Source of the DNA: JACQHM01 sp964535215
GTDB lineage: Bacteria > Methylomirabilota > Methylomirabilia > Methylomirabilales > JACQHM01
Assembly (NCBI GenBank): GCA_964535215.1
Contig: CAZHST010000033.1
Location: forward strand, 1 to 33,617
DNA length: 33,617 nt
Reading direction: 5' to 3'
Positions 1 to 6,840 of the stretch are shown piece after piece. Both the position numbers and the translations under genes were made by a program. The notes under the pieces are model-generated. The model did not search any database and was not told where the DNA came from. It worked only from the letters and a program-made list of their open reading frames with translations. Numbering within the stretch: position 1 is the first letter of the stretch; every line of letters starts with the position of its first letter.

Positions 1-385
1 TGGTGGTGTTCACCCCCTCGATGTAGCCGTCCTTCCGCCAGCAGATGTGGGTGTGGGAGTCAATGACGAACTCCTTCCCGGCCTTCCGGACAGCGCTCGC
101 CTCCTGCACTGCGGCCAGATCGTAGGCCTCGGCCTCGGAGACCTCGAAGAACTTCATCCCGGTGATCTTGTTCACCGCCAGCATGGCCGCGGCAAACCCA
201 CAGGCCGTCTTCAGGAAGCTCCGCCGGGACATCCTCGCCCTATCGGCACACTCGTCCAGGTACGGCCGGATCCGCTCCCCGAGCTGGCCGGTGGAGAAGT
301 AGGTGGTCCCCTGCTCATAAGGGTTCCACTCCAGCTTCTCCCCCCTGAGACCCCGGTACAGTTTGAAGATGTCGAACTCGATCAT
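1..385 (-). CDS. Amidohydrolase-like protein with Tat-type motif (3' part cut by window edge)
   Basis: This is the N-terminal 128 residues of a gene running off the left edge. The ATG at 385 has a GGAGG-type ribosome site just upstream. Residues 53-59 read SRRSFLK followed by a hydrophobic stretch, a textbook twin-arginine signal, yet it lies about 50 residues inside the reading frame. At residues 109-113 DSHTH gives the first metal-binding HxH of the amidohydrolase (TIM-barrel) superfamily. An in-frame ATG at 232 (MSRRSFLK) would turn the motif into a normal N-terminal Tat signal and has a purine-rich AGGGCGAGG before it. The first 51 residues still look coding, so I keep the longer form. 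The gene lies 98 bases downstream of the cupredoxin gene on the same strand and is probably cotranscribed. The substrate cannot be told from this fragment. Confidence 0.7.
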   Translation of the reverse strand, partial: MIEFDIFKLYRGLRGEKLEWNPYEQGTTYFSTGQLGERIRPYLDECADRARMSRRSFLKTACGFAAAMLAVNKITGMKFFEVSEAEAYDLAAVQEASAVRKAGKEFVIDSHTHICWRKDGYIEGVNTT

Positions 386-483
386 GCCCCTTCCCTCCTC
401 TCCTCAAGGCACAAACCACCGCCGGTCTTTGAGAAGCCGCCCTCGTGCTTCTTTTGAGACGGTGATCACCCCCTCCCGGTTGC

Positions 484-867
484 TCAATCCGAAGGGCCCG
501 TGCTGAGAGGCTCGACGATGACCTGGCCCACCATCGGAGGATGCGGCCCGCAGGTGTACGGATACACCCCCGGCTTTTTGAACTCGATGAGGCCGCTGCT
601 CCCCGGCATCAGGGTCCCGGTGTGAAAGGACCGGTCCACGGCCACGGCACTATGCTCAATTCCGTGGACATTGACCCACCGGACGCAGTCCCCCACCTGG
701 ATCACCACCGTATGGGGCTTAAAACCGGTGGCCCCCTCGAAGGTGATCTGGACCTCGTGGATCTTGGCACATTCCTCCCCCCCTGCCGGGATGGCCACGC
801 CGACTAGCCCGACAAGGACTGCGGCAGACAGGGCCCTCAAAAGGGCTCGATCATCCAAGGGTCTCAT
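484..867 (-). CDS. Small secreted cupredoxin (plastocyanin-like blue copper protein)
   Basis: The product has 127 residues, with a signal peptide over about the first 30 and a single cupredoxin domain after it. The likely type 1 copper ligands are His72 (IEHSAV) and the C-terminal loop with Cys106, His109 and Met112 (CGPHPPM), preceded by the usual GVYPYT strand. Two further cysteines at about 33 and 61 may form a disulfide. It should act in the periplasm as a one-electron carrier. A GTG directly precedes the chosen ATG; GGGGGAGGTG serves as the ribosome site. A sigma70 promoter lies about 65 bases upstream. The partner is unknown, but the window is rich in c-type cytochromes that could exchange electrons with it. 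Confidence 0.85.
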   Translation of the reverse strand: MRPLDDRALLRALSAAVLVGLVGVAIPAGGEECAKIHEVQITFEGATGFKPHTVVIQVGDCVRWVNVHGIEHSAVAVDRSFHTGTLMPGSSGLIEFKKPGVYPYTCGPHPPMVGQVIVEPLSTGPSD

Positions 868-930
868 CACCTCCCCCTGAACTCATGACCTCTTTTTTGA
901 ACGGTGTTTGATTTTTAACCATGGGAGTTG

Positions 931-958
931 ATTGTATGATACGACAAGATAGTGTCAA
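931..958 (-). promoter_or_regulatory. Sigma70-type promoter for the cupredoxin gene
   Basis: On the minus strand TTGACA (953-958) and TACAAT (931-936) are separated by 16 bases, in an AT-rich gap upstream of the cupredoxin start at 867. The -35 is perfect and the -10 has one mismatch. Confidence 0.7.
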
Positions 959-963
959 TCCAC

Positions 964-992
964 CAAATGCTTCATTTTTGATAGAGCATTTG
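964..992 (-). repeat. Inverted repeat upstream of the cupredoxin promoter
   Basis: Arms CAAATGC (964-970) and GCATTTG (986-992) are separated by 15 bases and lie just upstream of the -35 of the cupredoxin promoter. This could be an operator or activator site. It could also be a weak hairpin after the PCP_red gene ending at 1019, but no T-run follows it in that direction. Confidence 0.4.
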
Positions 993-1018
993 CACTAAAG
1001 ATGAGGCTCAGGAAGGGA

Positions 1019-1810
1019 TCAAGAATGAGGCAGCGTTTGAAGACTGGCCTGGTAGGTCTCCACGTCCACGATGGGAAGGCCCTGCTCCTTCGCCCAGGTC
1101 TCGACCCTCTTGATCACCATCCGGCGGACCCAGGGAAGGGGGATCCGCCGAAGCCGTTCCTCGGCCTCGGCCGTCCAGAGGAGGGTCATTCCTTCCAGAG
1201 GCCCCTCAACCCTTGGGGCCTCCTCCGGGGTGGGGGGGAGTCGTTCGGGGGAGGCGGAAACCCCTGCAAGGGTCGCTTTCATCACTTCAGGGGTCACCAC
1301 CTTTTCCTTCCGCCGCTTGGCCTCCCCTTCGATGGCCTGCCTGGCCATCGCCCGGACAAAGGGGGGGATCCTTTGAAGGGCTGCTAAGGCTTCCTCGGTC
1401 CAGGGGAGACCTCCCTCAGGGATCATCTGGAGGTAGCGGGTAAACTTGTCAAGGATCATCTCGTTTTTTTGGGTCCGCTCCTGAAGGAACGCCTTGATCT
1501 CCTCGATCACCTCGACCTTGCGCGGGAGCTTTTTCATCTTCTCCTTGGCCACCTCGAAGGCGTCCATGGAAAGCTCCTCAAAGCCGAAGCCCTTGATACA
1601 CTTCGCCACCCGGAGCATCGCCTCGTTCCGGATCTCCGTCAGAAACGCGGAGGTGATGACCCTCCGGCCCCGCTCCTTCGCCCGCTTGACCATCAGCTTG
1701 TAGATGCCGGGACGGACAAAGGCCGGGGCCTTTTCCACCCGTCGAAGGGCCTCCTCGGTCCAGAGGATTCCCCCTGGCTCTTCTCCCGGAACCGGGCTCT
1801 CCTCGCCCAT
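1019..1810 (-). CDS. Protein with three PCP_red (protochlorophyllide-reductase-type) repeats
   Basis: The product has 263 residues from the ATG at 1810, which follows a GGGGGAGGAG ribosome site and lies 13 bases after the regulator gene. Three copies of a roughly 45-residue helical unit are visible at about 15-62, 135-180 and 210-256. Each starts with WTxEA and continues with R(I/V)P-FVR or a close variant, then a basic helix. This matches the PCP_red domain known from the C-terminus of light-independent protochlorophyllide reductase subunit B, but no catalytic domain of that enzyme is present. A coiled, lysine- and glutamate-rich stretch at about 85-130 separates units one and two. There is no signal peptide or membrane segment, so it is probably cytoplasmic. 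The function is unknown. It shares an operon with a NarX/NarL-like pair, and a related single-repeat protein is at 21598-22008. Confidence 0.8.
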   Translation of the reverse strand: MGEESPVPGEEPGGILWTEEALRRVEKAPAFVRPGIYKLMVKRAKERGRRVITSAFLTEIRNEAMLRVAKCIKGFGFEELSMDAFEVAKEKMKKLPRKVEVIEEIKAFLQERTQKNEMILDKFTRYLQMIPEGGLPWTEEALAALQRIPPFVRAMARQAIEGEAKRRKEKVVTPEVMKATLAGVSASPERLPPTPEEAPRVEGPLEGMTLLWTAEAEERLRRIPLPWVRRMVIKRVETWAKEQGLPIVDVETYQASLQTLPHS

Positions 1811-1823
1811 GAGGCTCCTCCCC

Positions 1824-2498
1824 CTACCGCTCCCCCCCTGCACCGGGGCGTCCGACGAGCCCCTCCTTCAAGGCGTAGGCCACGGCCTGGACCCGGTTCT
1901 GGAGGTGGAGCTTCTCGAGGATGTTCCGGAGGTGGTTCTTCACCGTGTTCTCGCTGATCCCTAACGTGCCGGCGATCTCCTTGTTGGTCGCCCCCTTGGT
2001 GAGAAGCTCCAAGACCTCCCACTCCCGGGGGGAGAGTTTCCCCGCCGACGAGGACGGGGTCTCCGGTTGATCCTGTTTGGCAAACTCCCCCAGGATCTTA
2101 GCCGCCATGGCACCGGAGATGGGCGCCTCGCCCCGGGAGACCCCTTTCAGCATCCCAAACAGCTCCGCCGGCTCGATCTTCTTCAAGAGATACCCCTGGG
2201 CCCCGCTCTTGATGGCCTCGAAGAGGTTCTGATCCTCCTCCGAGACGGTCAGGATGACGATCTTGACATAAGGCAGGACCTCCTTGATCCGACGGGTGGC
2301 CTCCAGACCGTCCATCCCCGGCATGTACACATCCATCAGGATCACATCCGGCATCAGCTCCTTGGCCTTCTCGAGGGCCTCCTGCCCATCCTGGGCTTCC
2401 CCCACCACCTCGAAGCCCTTCTGCCCCTGGAGCAGGCCGGCCAACCCTTTCCTGAAGAGGGCGTGATCATCCACCAGCAGCACCCGAATGGTGTTCAT
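1824..2498 (-). CDS. NarL/FixJ-family response regulator
   Basis: The product has 224 residues. The receiver domain covers about 1-120, with the acidic pair at Asp10-Asp11, phosphoacceptor Asp56 (VILMDVYMPG) and the conserved lysine in YLLKKIEP. The output domain is a LuxR-type helix-turn-helix at about 155-215 (LSPREWEVLELL, then NKEIAGTLGISENTVKNHL). The ATG at 2498 has a GGGGAGG ribosome site and starts 9 bases after the histidine kinase gene, so the two form a cognate pair. It should bind DNA when phosphorylated. Target genes cannot be named from sequence. Confidence 0.92.
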   Translation of the reverse strand: MNTIRVLLVDDHALFRKGLAGLLQGQKGFEVVGEAQDGQEALEKAKELMPDVILMDVYMPGMDGLEATRRIKEVLPYVKIVILTVSEEDQNLFEAIKSGAQGYLLKKIEPAELFGMLKGVSRGEAPISGAMAAKILGEFAKQDQPETPSSSAGKLSPREWEVLELLTKGATNKEIAGTLGISENTVKNHLRNILEKLHLQNRVQAVAYALKEGLVGRPGAGGER

Positions 2499-2507
2499 GG
2501 CCTCCCC

Positions 2508-3839
2508 TCATCGGCCGAGCGGCACCTTGACCTCCACCGTGGTCCCCCGGCCTGGCCCTGTGGTAATGGCCAGGGTCCCCCCGATCCCCTCAGCCCGCTC
2601 CCGCATGGTGTCAAGGCCAAAAGAGGGGCGGGGCGAAAGCCCTCCCCCCTTTAGATCAAAACCCACCCCATCATCCTGGATCAGGATCTTCGCAAACTCC
2701 CCTTCGAGGCTGAAGGTCACCCAGGCCTGTTTGGCCTTCGAGTGCTTCCTGATGTTGGAAAGGGCCTCCTGGATGATCCGGATGAGCTGGATCTCGGCCT
2801 GGGGCAGGAACCGGGTGGCCTCCTTGTTCACGATCTTCAGCTCGACGGTGATCCCCGTCCGATCCTCGAAGTGGCGGAGATACTCGACCAGGGTCGGGAC
2901 CAGCCCCAGGCTCCGGGAGACCATCGTCCGGAGGCCTAAGATGGATTGGCGGACCTCCTCGTAAGCCTCCCGGGCGACCTTCCTCATCTCCTGGAGTTCC
3001 GTCACCACCTCGGCCGCTCGATCGGAAGCCAGCATCTGCTCGACCTGACCCAGCTTCAGGTGGAGGTAGCCTAGGTCCTGGGCCAGGCCGTCGTGCATCT
3101 CCCGGGCAATCCGGTGCCGCTCCTCGAGGATGGCCATGTTCCGGAGCTGCTCATGGAGCCTGGCGTTCTCGATGGCGATGGCCGCCTGGGTGGCGAGACC
3201 CTGTAAGAGCTCCACCTCCAGCGACGTGAACTGACGGGGCGAGCGGTCGGCGACGCAGAGGGCCCCGATGACCTTCTCCTCCCGCTTCAACGGGGCCGCC
3301 AGGTGGGCCTTCCGGTACTCCGCTTTGATCCCGGAGCACTTCAACACCTGTTCCCCCGGGTCGAAAGGGAAGGAGGAGCTGGCCCCACAGGTTGTCTCCC
3401 AACGGTAATGGTTCAACCGGCTCACCTCCAGGCCGAAGGCCTCCCGGAGGCCATCAATGGCCCGGGGGATCAGACACCCTTTCTGGTCAATCAAACACAG
3501 GGCGGCAACCTCAGTCCCCAACAGTTGCCTGGCCTTCTGGACCACCGAACAGAGGGTCCTCTCCACCTCCAGGAGGGAGGTAATCTCCGTCCCGATGGCG
3601 TTGATGGCCGCCAGGGCCTTGCTCCGCCGGATGATCTCCTCCTCCTGGCGCTGGATGTGGGCAAAGACAAAATAGGAAAAGAGGTACGCCCCGGCAAAGC
3701 CCAGGCCGACGGCCACGACGAGATCAACGACCCAGGTCGTAACCGGGTGAGGATGGTGGTAGAGGAAGGCCGTGGCGAGGAAGGCGATGAAGGCCACCGG
3801 GGCCCAGATGGTGAGTTGCTTCAATGCGGCCCGGCTCAT
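2508..3839 (-). CDS. NarX/NreB-like sensor histidine kinase with GAF domain
   Basis: The product has 443 residues from the ATG at 3839. Two membrane helices lie at about 10-28 and 36-60, a GAF domain at about 75-230, and a HisKA_3 dimerisation domain with phosphoacceptor His249 (EERHRIAREMHDGLAQD). A HATPase domain follows, with its N box in QEALSNIRKHSKA and the G boxes DDGVGFD and FGLDTMRERA. The GAF domain carries six cysteines (about 97, 115, 122, 151, 168 and 195), so redox or cofactor sensing is possible but unproven. An upstream in-frame TTG at 3875 falls inside the sigma54 promoter motif, which rules it out. The ATG has GGGAGG about ten bases before it. The kinase is cognate with the regulator that follows. 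Confidence 0.9.
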   Translation of the reverse strand: MSRAALKQLTIWAPVAFIAFLATAFLYHHPHPVTTWVVDLVVAVGLGFAGAYLFSYFVFAHIQRQEEEIIRRSKALAAINAIGTEITSLLEVERTLCSVVQKARQLLGTEVAALCLIDQKGCLIPRAIDGLREAFGLEVSRLNHYRWETTCGASSSFPFDPGEQVLKCSGIKAEYRKAHLAAPLKREEKVIGALCVADRSPRQFTSLEVELLQGLATQAAIAIENARLHEQLRNMAILEERHRIAREMHDGLAQDLGYLHLKLGQVEQMLASDRAAEVVTELQEMRKVAREAYEEVRQSILGLRTMVSRSLGLVPTLVEYLRHFEDRTGITVELKIVNKEATRFLPQAEIQLIRIIQEALSNIRKHSKAKQAWVTFSLEGEFAKILIQDDGVGFDLKGGGLSPRPSFGLDTMRERAEGIGGTLAITTGPGRGTTVEVKVPLGR

Positions 3840-3871
3840 CCTGGGCACCCTCCCGATGGTCTGTTTAAAGA

Positions 3872-3886
3872 GCAAGCCTTGTGCCA
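3872..3886 (-). promoter_or_regulatory. Sigma54 (-24/-12) promoter for the NarX/NarL-like operon
   Basis: The minus strand reads TGGCACAAGGCTTGC, with GG and GC exactly ten bases apart. It matches TGGCAYRN4TTGC except possibly for one relaxed position. The predicted start of transcription is near 3860, giving a leader of about 21 bases that contains the GGGAGG ribosome site. A sigma54 activator is encoded in this window at 5449-6840. Confidence 0.75.
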
Positions 3887-4050
3887 GGGCGCCGGCTCAG
3901 GACGGCGGAGGGATAAGTCATGGATTTTGAAGGGGAGGGAGGAACAGGGGGGGTCCCCACCTTGGGGGGGGAAGGCCTGAAAAGAGGGCAGAGATGTCCC
4001 ACCTAGGGGGTAAGGGAAAATATTGGAAGACAGGGTAATGGTTTCAAGGC

Positions 4051-4068
4051 TGGGGCAGCCTCGCCCCA
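4051..4068. repeat. Small perfect hairpin downstream of hemL
   Basis: TGGGGC (4051-4056) and GCCCCA (4063-4068) flank a six-base loop. No T-run follows on either side, so it is not a standard intrinsic terminator. Confidence 0.35.
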
Positions 4069-4101
4069 CCTGTCCATGACATGCCCCAACCAAAGGCGGT
4101 T

Positions 4102-4140
4102 AGCCCTTCCCGATGCTCTGTAACAATAGAGAAAGGGGCT
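4102..4140 (-). terminator. Long imperfect hairpin just after hemL, possible transcript end
   Basis: Directly after the hemL stop, AGCCCCTTTC can pair with GGGAAGGGCT (one mismatch, some wobble), and an inner CTCT/AGAG stem encloses the loop. It lies where the long minus-strand operon should end. It lacks a trailing U-tract, so it could be a processing or stability element rather than a true intrinsic terminator. Confidence 0.35.
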
Positions 4141-4145
4141 TCGCC

Positions 4146-5438
4146 TCAGGCGGGGGTTTTGAGCAAACGGAAGGCTGTTTCGGCCGCCTGCAGGGTCTCT
4201 TCGAGATCCCAGTCGGTGTGGGCGGCCGAGAGGAAGCAGGCCTCGAACTGGGAGGGAGGGAGGAAGATCCCCCGTTCAAGCATCGAGGTGAAGAAGCGGG
4301 CATATTTCTTCGTATCGGAGGTCTTCGCCGTCGCATAATCCACGACGTCGGTTTCCGTAAAGAACACGGTCAGGGCCGACCCGGCCCGGTTGATCCGGAC
4401 CGGAACCCCTGCCGCTTGGGCCTGCCGTCTTAAGCCCTCTTCCAGCCTCTCCCCCTTTTCCTCGAGGGTCTCGTAGAAGTTCGGTGCGGCCAGGAGCTTC
4501 AAGGTCTCGATCCCGGCCCGCATCGCCAGGGGGTTTCCTGAGAGGGTCCCGGCCTGGTAGACCGGTCCCAGAGGAGCGACCAGCTCCATAATCTCCCGCC
4601 TTCCCCCGTAGGCCCCCACGGGGAGCCCTCCCCCGATGATCTTCCCGAGGCAGGTGAGATCGGGCCTGATGTTGTAGAGACCCTGGGCCCCGCCGTAGCC
4701 TAACCGGAAGCCGGTGATGACCTCGTCGAAGATCAGGAGGGCCCCGTACCTGGCCGTAATCTCCCTTAAGCCCTCCAGGAACCCCCGCTTCGGGAGCACA
4801 ACCCCCATGTTCCCGGCCACCGGCTCGACGATTAAGCAGGCGATCTCTGATCCCAGGGCTTCAAAGGTCTTTGAAACGGCATCCAGGTCATTATAGGGGA
4901 GGGTGATCGTGTGCCTGGCCAACTCGGCGGGGACACCGGCCGAATCCGGGACGCCGAAGGTCGTGGCCCCGGAGCCGGCTTTGACGAGGAGGCTGTCGGC
5001 ATGGCCGTGGTAGCAGCCCTCGAACTTGACGATCTTGTCCCGCCCCGTGAACCCCCTGGCCACCCGGATGGCGCTCATCGCCGCCTCGGTCCCGGAACTC
5101 ACGAAGCGGAGCATCTCGATGGAGGGGAAGGCCCGGATGATGAGCCGGGCCAGCTCGATCTCGGCCGGGGTGGGGGCGCCGTAGCTCGTCCCCTTGCTGG
5201 CCGCTTCTTGGATGGCGTTGACGACCTGGGGGTGGGCGTGGCCCAGGATCAGGGGGCCCCACGAGCAGACATAATCAATGTACACCTTGCCATCCACATC
5301 GTAGATCCGGCTCCCCTCCGCCCGTTCAACAAAAAAGGGCTCCCCCCCCACCGCTCGAAAGGCCCGGACGGGGCTGTCCACCCCCCCGGGCAGGTACCGT
5401 CTTGCCTCCTCGAACAACTCCTTTGACCGTGGCTGCAT
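4146..5438 (-). CDS. hemL: Glutamate-1-semialdehyde 2,1-aminomutase
   Basis: The product has 430 residues, the usual length of the family. It is a PLP-dependent class III aminotransferase-fold enzyme that converts glutamate-1-semialdehyde to 5-aminolevulinate in the C5 pathway of heme synthesis. The PLP-binding lysine is Lys266 in CLGKIIGGGLPVGAYGG. Other family marks are GGVDSPVRAF near the N-terminus, SSGTEAAMSAIR and FDEVITGFR. The ATG at 5438 (MQPRSKELF) follows AGGAGGGGGG and is preferred over an upstream in-frame codon at 5462 that overlaps the activator gene. It is the last gene of the long cytochrome operon, ten bases after the NtrC-type regulator, so heme precursor supply may be co-regulated with the c cytochromes. 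hemB is nearby at 22376-23344 in a separate unit. Confidence 0.95.
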   Translation of the reverse strand: MQPRSKELFEEARRYLPGGVDSPVRAFRAVGGEPFFVERAEGSRIYDVDGKVYIDYVCSWGPLILGHAHPQVVNAIQEAASKGTSYGAPTPAEIELARLIIRAFPSIEMLRFVSSGTEAAMSAIRVARGFTGRDKIVKFEGCYHGHADSLLVKAGSGATTFGVPDSAGVPAELARHTITLPYNDLDAVSKTFEALGSEIACLIVEPVAGNMGVVLPKRGFLEGLREITARYGALLIFDEVITGFRLGYGGAQGLYNIRPDLTCLGKIIGGGLPVGAYGGRREIMELVAPLGPVYQAGTLSGNPLAMRAGIETLKLLAAPNFYETLEEKGERLEEGLRRQAQAAGVPVRINRAGSALTVFFTETDVVDYATAKTSDTKKYARFFTSMLERGIFLPPSQFEACFLSAAHTDWDLEETLQAAETAFRLLKTPA

Positions 5439-5448
5439 TTCCCCCCTC

Positions 5449-6840
5449 CTATGTGATCCCATAGGTTTTCATCTTGTAGAGGAGAGCACGGCGGCTGATC
5501 CCGAGAAGCCGAGCCGCCGCGCTCCTGTTCCCCCCCGTCCTGCCCAAGGCCCGTTCGATCAAGCCCTTCTCCACCTCCTGAGACATCTTCTCCACAGCTT
5601 CCTTCAAACAAAGGGGGGCATCAGGCACCTGAAGGCGGATCGCTTCCCCTTGAAGGCAGACCTCCTGGGGCAGAAGCTCCTCCCCGATGACCTCCCCCTC
5701 TGAGAAGAGGACCGCCCGCTCGATGACGTTCTCCAGCTCCCGAACGTTCCCCGGCCAAGGGTAGCTTATGAGCAGATCCATGGCGGAGGGGGAGATCCGC
5801 CTCACCCCCTTCTTGGCCTCCACCGCATAACGACGGATGAAGCCCTCGACCAACAGCGGGATGTCCTCCCTCCTCTCCCGAAGGGGTGGGAGGTGGATGG
5901 GGACGACGTTCAGGCGGTAGTAGAGGTCCTCGCGAAACCGGCCCTCCTGCACCAGCTCGGCCAGGTCCTTGTTGGTGGCGGCGATCACCCTGACATCCAC
6001 CTGGACGGTCTTCGTCTCCCCCACCCGTCGGATGGTGCCCTCCTGGAGGACCCGGAGGAGCTTCGCCTGGGAAGGGCCGGAGAGGTCCCCCACCTCGTCG
6101 AGGAAGAGGGTGCCGCCGTCGGCCTCCTCGAACAGGCCCCGTTTCGTGCTCACAGCGCCCGTGAAGGAACCTTTGATGTGGCCGAACAGTTCGCTCTCCT
6201 GGAGGTTCTCCGGGATGGCCCCGCAGTCGATGACGACGAAGGGGCCGTTCCTCCGATGGCTCCTGTGATGGATCGCCCTGGCCACCAGCTCCTTCCCAGT
6301 CCCGCTCTCCCCCATGATGAGGACTGTGCTCTTCGAGGCGGCCACCCTTTCGATCTGCCGAAAGACCTCCTGCATCGCCTTGCTTTTCCCGACGATGTTC
6401 TCGAAGCTGTACCGCCGTTCCACCTCCCGGCGGAGGTGCTGGACCTCCCTCCTGAGCCTCCTCTGCTCCAGGGCTTTCTCGACAGCCTTCAGGATCTCCT
6501 CGGCCCGAAACGGCTTGACGAGGTAATCGTAGGCGCCGGCCTTCATGGCCTCCACCGCGGATTCGATGCTGCCGTAGGCGGTGATCATGACCACGTTGGC
6601 CTCGGGGGCCATCTCCTTGAAGGCCCGGAGGACAGCCATCCCGTCCATATCTAGGAGCTTGAGATCAAGGATGGCCAGGTCGAAGTCTGCCTCTTTGGCC
6701 TTCTCCAAGGCCTCCCCTCCCGTCCTGGCCACCTCCACCCGATAGCCCTCCCCCTTGAGGAGCTTGGAGAGGAAGTGGAGCAGGTTCTCCTCGTCATCGA
6801 CCGCTAAGATCCGCTCCTTAAGCATGGCCTCAGCCGTCAT
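5449..6840 (-). CDS. NtrC-family sigma54-dependent response regulator (enhancer-binding protein)
   Basis: The product has 463 residues in three parts. The receiver (about 7-125) has phosphoacceptor Asp59 and the lysine in YDYLVKPF. The AAA+ sigma54-interaction domain (about 145-380) has Walker A GESGTGKE and the sigma54-contact loop reading GSFTGA instead of the commoner GAFTGA, a tolerated variant. The Fis-type helix-turn-helix lies at the C-terminus (GGNRSAAARLLGISRRALLYK). The chosen ATG at 6840 overlaps the kinase gene end by 11 bases; an upstream TTG at 6861 would place the start inside the GGGAGG ribosome site. Phosphorylated by the adjacent kinase, it should activate sigma54 promoters. 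Four sigma54-like promoters occur in this window and are the natural candidate targets. Confidence 0.94.
   Translation of the reverse strand: MTAEAMLKERILAVDDEENLLHFLSKLLKGEGYRVEVARTGGEALEKAKEADFDLAILDLKLLDMDGMAVLRAFKEMAPEANVVMITAYGSIESAVEAMKAGAYDYLVKPFRAEEILKAVEKALEQRRLRREVQHLRREVERRYSFENIVGKSKAMQEVFRQIERVAASKSTVLIMGESGTGKELVARAIHHRSHRRNGPFVVIDCGAIPENLQESELFGHIKGSFTGAVSTKRGLFEEADGGTLFLDEVGDLSGPSQAKLLRVLQEGTIRRVGETKTVQVDVRVIAATNKDLAELVQEGRFREDLYYRLNVVPIHLPPLRERREDIPLLVEGFIRRYAVEAKKGVRRISPSAMDLLISYPWPGNVRELENVIERAVLFSEGEVIGEELLPQEVCLQGEAIRLQVPDAPLCLKEAVEKMSQEVEKGLIERALGRTGGNRSAAARLLGISRRALLYKMKTYGIT

Larger units (their letters stand above)
3887..4145. other. Non-coding gap between hemL and the histidine kinase
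   Basis: No convincing gene is visible here. The half next to the kinase is very G-rich on the plus strand and would hold any enhancer site for the sigma54 promoter at 3872-3886, but I recognise no clear dyad. The half next to hemL holds two hairpins (4051-4068 and 4102-4140). A weak TTGAAA with AATATT 17 bases on is present on the minus strand around 4020-4048, but it is not convincing. Confidence 0.6.
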
